19,730 nt of DNA from Firm-04 sp045628085 (GTDB lineage: Bacteria; Bacillota; Clostridia; Oscillospirales; Ruminococcaceae). Of this stretch, positions 11,858 to 16,935 are shown one piece after another. A model generated the notes under the pieces. That model was not told the DNA's origin. It saw nothing but the letters and a program-made list of their open reading frames with translations, and searched no databases. The translations under genes and the position numbers were made by a program. The stretch is from the NCBI GenBank assembly GCA_045628085.1, contig JAZQOZ010000092.1, positions 1 through 19,730 on the forward strand. Direction: 5' to 3'. Numbering within the stretch: position 1 is the first letter of the stretch; the number at the start of each line of letters is the position of its first letter.

Positions 11858-13717
11858 ATGAATGAGGTTAATTGCCAAGTACCCGTTACGGCTTATGTCG
11901 AAGACAGACAGTCATCTGAGTTTTATCCGACACCGGCAGAGCTAATCCAGAGAATGCTAGACAAGGTGAATTGGGACACCGTAGAGACAATTCTTGAACC
12001 GTCTGCCGGGAAAGGAGATATTGTTCGGGGGATTGCAAAAGCACGAGCCGGAAAGCGAAAGAGGGGTGAGTTGAACATTGACTGCATCGAGATTGACACA
12101 AATCTCCGGGCGATTCTGAAATATAATTTCAGCGAGAAAGCTCGGAAAGCTATCAATAAAAAGAAGACTGCAATCATTCATACTAAAACTGAATATGAGA
12201 AAAAGGACTGGGACACGCAAAAATACGTCTATTTCGATCATGAGAAGCGTGAATATATACCGTTCTCTGAATCGGAGCAAAAGCAGCTCGCAGAGCTTGA
12301 TTCGGAACTGGACGGATTCTTTGATGACGGGATCCATGTTGTTCACGATGACTTTTTCACTTATACTGCTTATAAGCAGTATAACCTGATCGTCATGAAT
12401 CCGCCATTTTCAAACGGTGCGAAGCATCTTCTGCGAGCTATTGAGATGCAGCAAAACGGCGGTCAGATTGTTTGTTTGCTGAATGCGGAGACTATCAGAA
12501 ATCCGTATACAGCCGAGCGCAGACATCTGACGGAACTGCTGAAAAAATATGATGCCGACATCGAGTATATCGAGGATGCTTTCCTAAATGCGGAGCGGCG
12601 AGCAGATGTAGAGACTGCACTTGTATATCTGAATATTCCGTATCGAAATGATGATGCAGAATCAATTTTTGAGCGCATTGCAAAGAAAAAACAATATGCA
12701 GAACCCGATCCGGAAGATCAAATGGAGATCGAGGTTACGGACATTATTCAGGCAATCGTCAATAGATACCGCATTGAGATTGAATCAGGGATCGAGCTGA
12801 TCCGGACATACAGACGGATGCTGCCGTATTTGAATTCTCAACTTAACGCGGATGATTCGCCGTATAACTCCCGAATCATAGAACTGACCGACAGTAGAAG
12901 CAGCGGACGCGAAATGACAGTCAATATGTATGTACGAGCTGTCCGGCTGAAATATTGGAGTGCCTTGCTTGAAAATGAGAAGTTTGTCGGTAAACTGACA
13001 TCGACGCTTCAACAGAAATACCGGGAGCGAGTTACCAGTTATGCGGAATACGATTTTTCAGAGTTTAATATTTATGCTTTGATTACTGAGATGAATGCAG
13101 AAATCAAGGTCGGGATTGAAGAAGAGATCGGGAAGATGTATGACCGGCTTACCGAAGAACACAGCTATTATCCGGAATGCAAAAAGAACCGGCATCTGTA
13201 TGACGGTTGGAAGACTAACAAAGCATGGAAGATTGATAAAAAGGTCATCATTCCGTGTTATGGCATTTTTGGAGCTTGGGACGGACAGCCGCGTACATAT
13301 GAAGCATACGGCGTTCTTTCAGATATAGAAAGAATTTTGAATTTCTTTGACGGTAACATGACGGCAGAATGTGATTTGTCAAGAACAATTCAGTTGTACT
13401 TCGGAAATGGAATTACAAAGAATGTCAGATGCAAATTCTTCGATGTAACATTCTATAAAAAGGGAACATGCCATATTACCTTTACTTGTCCGGAGCTGAT
13501 AGATCGGTTTAATATCTATGCTGCACAGCAGAGAGGTTGGTTGCCGCCGAGCTACGGAAAGAAGCAGTATAAAGATATGAATGCCGAGGAACGGGAAGTT
13601 GTAGACAGCTTCCAAGGAGCGGCAGCATACGAGAAGATCATGAAGAATCTGGGCTATTATTTGGCACCGCCGGTTGGAAAGCAAAACATGCTGATGATGT
13701 TCCCGGAAGCAGTTTGA
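11858..13717 (+). CDS. Adenine-specific DNA methyltransferase with DUF4942-like C-terminus
   Basis: 619 residues. FYPTPAELIQRML (22-34) precedes the S-adenosylmethionine motif I LEPSAGKGD (46-54); the catalytic motif IV NPPF is at 181-184 (YNLIVMNPPFSNG). This is the order of N6-adenine (gamma-type) methyltransferases acting on DNA. The C-terminal half (about 300-610, with TEEHSYYPECKKNRHLYDGW, NKAWKIDKKVIIP and AYGVLSDIERILNFFDGN) matches what I recall as DUF4942, often fused to such methyltransferases on Clostridia elements and possibly the target-recognition part. No cognate endonuclease is beside it, so it looks like an orphan, perhaps protecting the element from host restriction. It is alone in its cassette and is the only large gene in the array. 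Confidence 0.87.
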   Translation: MNEVNCQVPVTAYVEDRQSSEFYPTPAELIQRMLDKVNWDTVETILEPSAGKGDIVRGIAKARAGKRKRGELNIDCIEIDTNLRAILKYNFSEKARKAINKKKTAIIHTKTEYEKKDWDTQKYVYFDHEKREYIPFSESEQKQLAELDSELDGFFDDGIHVVHDDFFTYTAYKQYNLIVMNPPFSNGAKHLLRAIEMQQNGGQIVCLLNAETIRNPYTAERRHLTELLKKYDADIEYIEDAFLNAERRADVETALVYLNIPYRNDDAESIFERIAKKKQYAEPDPEDQMEIEVTDIIQAIVNRYRIEIESGIELIRTYRRMLPYLNSQLNADDSPYNSRIIELTDSRSSGREMTVNMYVRAVRLKYWSALLENEKFVGKLTSTLQQKYRERVTSYAEYDFSEFNIYALITEMNAEIKVGIEEEIGKMYDRLTEEHSYYPECKKNRHLYDGWKTNKAWKIDKKVIIPCYGIFGAWDGQPRTYEAYGVLSDIERILNFFDGNMTAECDLSRTIQLYFGNGITKNVRCKFFDVTFYKKGTCHITFTCPELIDRFNIYAAQQRGWLPPSYGKKQYKDMNAEEREVVDSFQGAAAYEKIMKNLGYYLAPPVGKQNMLMMFPEAV

Positions 13718-13721
13718 ATAG

Positions 13722-13755
13722 ACAACAAAAGCAGCCTTTCGGCTGCTTTTGTTGT
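13722..13755. terminator. Bidirectional terminator after the methyltransferase
   Basis: ACAACAAAAGCAGCC pairs with GGCTGCTTTTGTTGT (loop TTTC). The T-rich arm serves the + strand; on the minus strand the stem GCAGCC/GGCTGC is followed by TTTTGTTGT. Confidence 0.85.
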
Positions 13756-13797
13756 TCAGGCTTTAAGAAGTCATGGAAATGGAGTAGTAAGTATATG
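13722..13797 (-). ncRNA. Predicted small RNA at second cassette junction (sRNA-2)
   Basis: A consensus minus-strand promoter at 13830-13802 would start an RNA near 13795 ending in the hairpin 13755-13722, about 75 nt. Its 5' part is CU-rich (TACTTACTACTCCATTTCC), able to pair with GGAG-containing start regions. Layout matches sRNA-1 although sequences differ. Expression is unproven. Confidence 0.5.
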
Positions 13798-13801
13798 CTA
13801 T

Positions 13802-13830
13802 ATGATACCATGAACTGACGATATTGTCAA
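13802..13830 (-). promoter_or_regulatory. Minus-strand consensus promoter for sRNA-2
   Basis: On the minus strand TTGACA (13830-13825), 17 bp, TATCAT (13807-13802). Same spacing and same position relative to a terminator as the promoter at 9590-9562. Confidence 0.6.
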
Positions 13831-13854
13831 GCCATATTTATCATACAGCCACAG

Positions 13855-13972
13855 ATCCGCGCCTACGGACGCGGAAGTCGTGGTGCAGCCGCACACAGCG
13901 CGGCTGAGATCTAAACGCTGCAAGTGTGCAGCGAACGATAAAGGGGCTTGAGCAATAAAGGAACGGTAAAAT
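13855..13972. repeat. GC-rich hairpin repeat, long form (copy 6)
   Basis: CCGCG-CCTACGGA-CGCGG, GCCGC-ACACAGC-GCGGC and CGCTGCA-AGTG-TGCAGCG, then GAACGATAAAGG / GAGCAATAAAGG / GAACGGTAAAAT. The most diverged long copy. With sRNA-2 and the promoter it accounts for the 368-base gene-free stretch 13718-14085. Confidence 0.85.
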
Positions 13973-13990
13973 CCGGTGATTTACGGAAGA

Positions 13991-14085
13991 TTGACAAAAT
14001 GCCTATATAGTGTTATAATATAAATGTACCCGGACAACGGCTACAAAATTAGAATACTGAAACCAGAGTGATAGGAGAAAATGTT
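13991..14085 (+). promoter_or_regulatory. Array promoter with diverged leader (copy 7)
   Basis: TTGACA (13991), spacer AAATGCCTATATAGTGT, TATAAT (14014-14019). Hairpin A GTACCCG-GACAA-CGGCTAC (14026-14044) has one C-C mismatch. The linker and hairpin B are absent; an ordinary AGGAG (14073-14077) serves ATG 14086. It shows that promoter plus hairpin A can exist without the rest of the leader. Confidence 0.75.
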
Positions 14086-14277
14086 ATGTATAGATCATAT
14101 GAAGATCCGTTGGCGCTTGAGGAACAGCTTGAAAAAGCAGAGCAGCGGCTTAATGAAGCTAAGAAAAGCGGAAACGGCGAAGAAATCGCAGACGCAACGC
14201 TTGCAGTCCATGAGCTGCGAGATCGAGTCAATTTTGCTTGGCAAGATGATGAATATGACGCTGAGTACGAAAGCTGA
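14086..14277 (+). CDS. Small charged coiled-coil protein (63 aa)
   Basis: ATG 14086 is chosen for its AGGAG 8 bases upstream; GTG 14068 is in frame but overlaps no good site. The product is almost entirely a charged helix (DPLALEEQLEKAEQRLNEAK, then GEEIADATLAVHELRDRVNF) with an acidic end (WQDDEYDAEYES). The heptad-like Leu spacing suggests a coiled coil. Function unknown; first of three genes in its cassette. Confidence 0.66.
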   Translation: MYRSYEDPLALEEQLEKAEQRLNEAKKSGNGEEIADATLAVHELRDRVNFAWQDDEYDAEYES

Positions 14278-14312
14278 GTAAAGCATTTACTTACCGAAAG
14301 GAAGTGATTAAG

Positions 14313-14498
14313 ATGTTAAAGGAGATCATCACCACATGGCTTGAGGGTTTACAAGAAACGGGATTCGGGTATGATAACAATTCAGACTTTGATACGGAAG
14401 CAGAGCTAAACGAAGCAATGGCTCACGAGTGCAACTGGTATCAACCGGCAGATCAGTACATCTTCGAGCATATTGACGGTAAGTTTAATTGGGGCTGA
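14313..14498 (+). CDS. Small acidic hypothetical protein (61 aa)
   Basis: ATG 14313 has AAAGGAAG 8 bases upstream; GTG 14304 lies within that site. The product starts with a helix (LKEIITTWLEGLQETGFGYD) and continues acidic and aromatic (NSDFDTEAELNEAMAHECNW, YQPADQYIFEHIDGKFNWG). No family recognised. Co-transcribed with its neighbours. Confidence 0.64.
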   Translation: MLKEIITTWLEGLQETGFGYDNNSDFDTEAELNEAMAHECNWYQPADQYIFEHIDGKFNWG

Positions 14499-14548
14499 AT
14501 GATTGATTGCTGACCTATCGGCATAACGGGGAGAAAGCGAGATTGAAT

Positions 14549-14809
14549 ATGCAGAATAAACGCAAAATGACGGAATATGATAAATGCGAGCTGTATATCA
14601 GAGTTCTAGCACAGAGATTCGTAAACAAAGCAAAATCCGGAAAATATGCGCTTGAATACTTGGCAGATGAATACCGCGAATTGATTTGGAATTGTCGATT
14701 CTATTACGGAATTTGTCCGAACGAGACTGCCAATTTATACGAACGGTTGCCGGAAAAATTGCAAGACAAGATTGCATATCAATATCAGCTTGAATGTGAG
14801 AAAGATTAA
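14549..14809 (+). CDS. Hypothetical protein (86 aa)
   Basis: The start is uncertain: ATG 14549 is 16 bases after GGGGAG, while TTG 14543 in the same frame is better spaced (10 bases) and adds two residues. The product is helical with a basic start (NKRKMTEYDKCELYIRVLAQ, then RFVNKAKSGKYALEYLADEY) and ends acidic. No family recognised. Last gene of its cassette. Confidence 0.62.
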   Translation: MQNKRKMTEYDKCELYIRVLAQRFVNKAKSGKYALEYLADEYRELIWNCRFYYGICPNETANLYERLPEKLQDKIAYQYQLECEKD

Positions 14810-14817
14810 GACATATC

Positions 14818-14851
14818 AAAAGAAGCAGGAGTAATTGTTCCTGCTTCTTTT
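14818..14851 (+). terminator. Rho-independent terminator of cassette 6
   Basis: AAAAGAAGCAGGA pairs with TCCTGCTTCTTTT (13 bp, 8-base loop), nine bases after the stop. Confidence 0.88.
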
Positions 14852-14862
14852 GCGTTACCAAT

Positions 14863-14932
14863 GCGCCGCGCCTATGGACGCGGCAGCGGCGAGCAATAAA
14901 TGGCGGCTTGAGCAGTAAAGGAACGGTCAGAA
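14863..14932. repeat. GC-rich hairpin repeat, short form (copy 7)
   Basis: GCCGCG-CCTATGGA-CGCGGC, then GGCGAGCAATAAAT and the tail GAGCAGTAAAGG / GAACGGTCAG. First part as in copy 5, last part as in the long copies, suggesting a recombinant. Confidence 0.8.
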
Positions 14933-14949
14933 CAGCAGCTTGCAAAAGA

Positions 14950-15051
14950 TTGACAAAAAGCCTATAACATGGTATAATAAAGATGTGGTCAAGAGATCAC
15001 ACAAGACAAATTCAATTGAATGCCGGGAGTCCGGCGGAAAGGCGGATGTCT
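14950..15051 (+). promoter_or_regulatory. Array promoter and structured leader (copy 8)
   Basis: TTGACA (14950), spacer AAAAGCCTATAACATGG, TATAAT (14973-14978). Hairpin A GTGGTC-AAGA-GATCAC (14985-15000), linker AGACAAATTCAATT (15004-15017), hairpin B GCCGG-GAGT-CCGGC (15022-15035), then GGAAAGGCGG. Confidence 0.87.
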
Positions 15052-15396
15052 ATGAAAGCAATTCGAGTTGATATTTACAGATCGGATAGTGGAGATTGCT
15101 CCAATGGTGGTATTTCGTCCATGTGGAATCAGATCCTTTTGCTCCACGATGACGGGTATATTGATGTCGATGAAGAAAGACCGCCACAATGCTTATGTAA
15201 GGTTGTTACACGGTACATCGGCGGTCAGGAGTACAAGCATATTGAGCCGGTGAGCAAGCCAACTGGAATCGGTTGGATGTCCGGCGGCTGTGTTTGCTAT
15301 AGCTGCGATTCGAGATTCAGAGACTTTTCTGATTATCCACTTTGTCTGCATGATCGGCAGGAGAGTGTCAAAGAATACGAGCTGTATTCACATTGA
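15052..15396 (+). CDS. Cys-containing hypothetical protein (114 aa)
   Basis: ATG 15052 matches the leader-to-start distance of the other cassettes; ATG 15046, two codons earlier, is possible. The N-terminus (KAIRVDIYRSDSGDCSNGGI) is strand-rich, and DDGYIDVDEERPPQCLCKVV follows. The C-terminal third has four Cys (GGCVCYSCDSRF ... YPLCLHD), perhaps a metal site. No family recognised. First of three genes. Confidence 0.68.
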   Translation: MKAIRVDIYRSDSGDCSNGGISSMWNQILLLHDDGYIDVDEERPPQCLCKVVTRYIGGQEYKHIEPVSKPTGIGWMSGGCVCYSCDSRFRDFSDYPLCLHDRQESVKEYELYSH

Positions 15397-15421
15397 AACA
15401 ATAATTGAATGCTGACCTCAA

Positions 15422-15468
15422 AGACAAATTTATTCGTAGCCGGTTCAACCGGCAGAAAGGCGGAAACA
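15422..15468 (+). promoter_or_regulatory. Promoterless partial leader: linker and hairpin B only (copy 9)
   Basis: AGACAAATTTATT (15422-15434), CGTA, hairpin B GCCGGT-TCA-ACCGGC (15439-15453) and AGAAAGGCGG stand between two co-transcribed genes with no -35/-10 and no hairpin A. The variant linker is identical to that of copy 10 at 16456. Confidence 0.8.
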
Positions 15469-15777
15469 ATGGAAATTATCGAGCAGATGCAGAAGATTGC
15501 ACAGCGGTACATCAAGCACTATCTGAGCGACTTCACAGACTATGATGTCCCTGCAATGCAGCGGATCATGCAGGAGAGTAAGCAAACCAAGCCGCTGATC
15601 TGGATTGTAAGACCATGCGGATCATGGCTGCTTGAATCCTTGAAATCAGATACAAGCGTGTCAATCTACCGCTATTATCTGGATGACAAGACCGTGCGAT
15701 ATTATGAGATTGATCTCCGAAAGAATCAGCTCAAACTGATTAAGAATCGTCAGGATTATTTGAAAAAAGGAGCGTGA
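15469..15777 (+). CDS. Hypothetical protein (102 aa)
   Basis: ATG 15469 is set by the AGAAAGGCGG of the internal leader copy. The first half is helical (EIIEQMQKIAQRYIKHYLSD, then PAMQRIMQESKQTKPLIWIV) and the second half is strand-rich and basic (SWLLESLKSDTSVSIYRYYL, DDKTVRYYEIDLRKNQLKLI). No family recognised. Confidence 0.68.
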   Translation: MEIIEQMQKIAQRYIKHYLSDFTDYDVPAMQRIMQESKQTKPLIWIVRPCGSWLLESLKSDTSVSIYRYYLDDKTVRYYEIDLRKNQLKLIKNRQDYLKKGA

Positions 15778-15783
15778 ATCGCA

Positions 15784-15936
15784 ATGGTTGAGATTGTAAT
15801 TACGGTTTCCGGCGGACTGGTTCAGGACGTATTCAGCGACAGCAAGGACGTTCAGGTGACTGTTTTGGATTATGATACCGAGGAAGGACAGGAACTTGCA
15901 GAGAGAACGGAGATTCCTGAGAATCATGTTTATTGA
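15784..15936 (+). CDS. Small hypothetical protein (50 aa)
   Basis: Starts six bases after the previous stop; AAAGGAG overlaps the end of the previous gene. The product (VEIVITVSGGLVQDVFSDSK, then DVQVTVLDYDTEEGQELAER) belongs by pattern to a group of tiny proteins with I.V.GGLVQ.V.SD..DV.V.V.D.DT that I recall from gut bacterial elements; no function known. Co-transcribed with the two genes before it. The following promoter at 15943 starts seven bases after its stop. Confidence 0.7.
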   Translation: MVEIVITVSGGLVQDVFSDSKDVQVTVLDYDTEEGQELAERTEIPENHVY

Positions 15937-15942
15937 AAATGC

Positions 15943-16029
15943 TTGACATCATTCACAGGATATGTTAAGATGAAGGTAAGCCGCCGGGGTGTCCGGCGGC
16001 AGAGGAATTACTGATAAGGAGGATTCACA
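15943..16029 (+). promoter_or_regulatory. Promoter with 5' hairpin, not array type
   Basis: TTGACA (15943-15948), 17 bp, TAAGAT (15966-15971). The RNA would begin with a perfect hairpin GCCGCCGG-GGTGT-CCGGCGGC (15980-16000), then AAGGAGG before ATG 16030. The spacer lacks GCCTAT and there is no linker, but a hairpin at the 5' end is again present. Confidence 0.72.
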
Positions 16030-16266
16030 ATGGCAAATCAGGAAAAATGGCTTAACATCTGGAAAGTAAGTTACAATCCGACCGTCTGCGGTGCAATACC
16101 GTATTATTTCAGCGACAAAAATGAAGCTGAAAGGTTTTCGCAAAGAGATTATGCGGATTTGCCTGTCAAGGTTGCTGCCAGCACCGACGGTGAACCGCAT
16201 CCGGTCATGGTTTACAAAACTGCGGAGAACGCAGAACGAGACAACGGTCATTACGTGTATATTTGA
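16030..16266 (+). CDS. Hypothetical protein (78 aa)
   Basis: AAGGAGG is 9 bases before ATG. The product (EKWLNIWKVSYNPTVCGAIP, YYFSDKNEAERFSQRDYADL, then PVKVAASTDGEPHPVMVY) appears to be a small alpha/beta protein; the segment YYFSDKNEAERF looks like a strand followed by a helix. No family recognised. Sole gene of its unit. Confidence 0.68.
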   Translation: MANQEKWLNIWKVSYNPTVCGAIPYYFSDKNEAERFSQRDYADLPVKVAASTDGEPHPVMVYKTAENAERDNGHYVYI

Positions 16267-16272
16267 AATAGC

Positions 16273-16305
16273 AGACCGGCATGGTTGAATACTCTGCCGG
16301 TCTTT
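16273..16305 (+). terminator. Probable terminator
   Basis: AGACCGGCA pairs with TGCCGGTCT (9 bp, 13-base loop), followed by the short run TTTAT. Weaker than the other terminators here. Confidence 0.65.
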
Positions 16306-16322
16306 ATGTATAGTTCTGAGTC

Positions 16323-16375
16323 GCCGCGTCTACGGTCGCGGCAGCGGCAGTAAAGGGGGCTGAACAGTAAAGAGG
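16323..16375. repeat. GC-rich hairpin repeat, short form (copy 8)
   Basis: GCCGCG-TCTACGGT-CGCGGC, then GGCAGTAAAGGGGGC and GAACAGTAAAGAGG. Keeps the first hairpin and the AGTAAAGG tail only. Confidence 0.78.
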
Positions 16376-16394
16376 GAGTCACACGGTGTGACTT
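16376..16394. promoter_or_regulatory. Palindrome, copy 4 (one end mismatch)
   Basis: GAGTCACAC and GTGTGACTT around a central G; the outermost pair is lost, leaving 8-bp arms. It ends 8 bases upstream of the -35 at 16403. Confidence 0.7.
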
Positions 16395-16402
16395 TTTAAC
16401 GA

Positions 16403-16502
16403 TTGACAAAGTGCCTATAATATGATATAATAAACATGTGGTCAGGAGATCACAAAGACAAATTTATTCGTAGCCGGTCTGACCGGCAGAAAGGTAGTTA
16501 TC
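16403..16502 (+). promoter_or_regulatory. Array promoter and structured leader (copy 10)
   Basis: TTGACA (16403), spacer AAGTGCCTATAATATGA, TATAAT (16426-16431). Hairpin A GTGGTC-AGGA-GATCAC (16438-16453), linker AGACAAATTTATT (16456-16468), hairpin B GCCGGT-CTG-ACCGGC (16473-16487), AGAAAGGTAG, ATG 16503. Confidence 0.87.
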
Positions 16503-16874
16503 ATGGATAAGATCAAATTCAAGTTTAACGTGGACATCGAAGTGAAGCTGACAGAGGAAGACATCGACGATATTATGTGTTCTGCACTTGAGGGCGGCAT
16601 CGGGTACTGGTGCGATTGTGCAGAGGTCGTGGGCGGTAAGTATCTCGGTGAATACGCAAGCGAGGAGATTTCTCGCGGCGGATCACTAGTGCTCCACCAC
16701 GAGGACGGCAAGAACGAGCTGACAATCGACAATCTGCTGAATGGTATCAAGCGCGTGATCGCTGACGGACGGCTGACGGTCGAGGACGGCAGAATCGACT
16801 GCGGTGATGTGGATGCAGAGATTGCGGATATGATCGTGCAGTATGCTATCTTCGATAAACTGGTATTCGGATAA
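16503..16874 (+). CDS. Acidic hypothetical protein common in Clostridia elements (123 aa)
   Basis: Sole gene of the last cassette. The N-terminus KIKFKFNVDIEVKLTEEDID is followed by DIMCSALEGGIGYWCDCAEV, then YLGEYASEEISRGGSLVLHH, and the end is ADMIVQYAIFDKLVFG. I recall this whole pattern (ALEGGI.YWC..AEV...YLGEYAS..ISRGG.L...QYA.F....FG) in many unnamed proteins of gut Clostridia mobile elements. Three Cys cluster near 36-42. Strongly acidic. No function known. Confidence 0.75.
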   Translation: MDKIKFKFNVDIEVKLTEEDIDDIMCSALEGGIGYWCDCAEVVGGKYLGEYASEEISRGGSLVLHHEDGKNELTIDNLLNGIKRVIADGRLTVEDGRIDCGDVDAEIADMIVQYAIFDKLVFG

Positions 16875-16881
16875 TAGAAAA

Positions 16882-16910
16882 AGAAAGCGCTCCTTATCGG
16901 GGCGCTTTCT
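16882..16910. terminator. Bidirectional terminator between convergent genes
   Basis: AGAAAGCGCTCC pairs with GGGGCGCTTTCT (one T-G pair, loop TTATC). It separates the + strand array from the minus-strand defence genes; the minus strand gives TTTCTTTTTC after the stem. Confidence 0.82.
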
Positions 16911-16935
16911 CTTGGCATTTGTTATCTTTTCCTGC

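Noticed and set aside
7283..16375. The spaced repeats as a CRISPR array or integron attC sites
   Set aside because: Copies are hundreds to thousands of bases apart with genes between them, no cas or integrase gene is present, and the stems do not show the attC simple-site layout.
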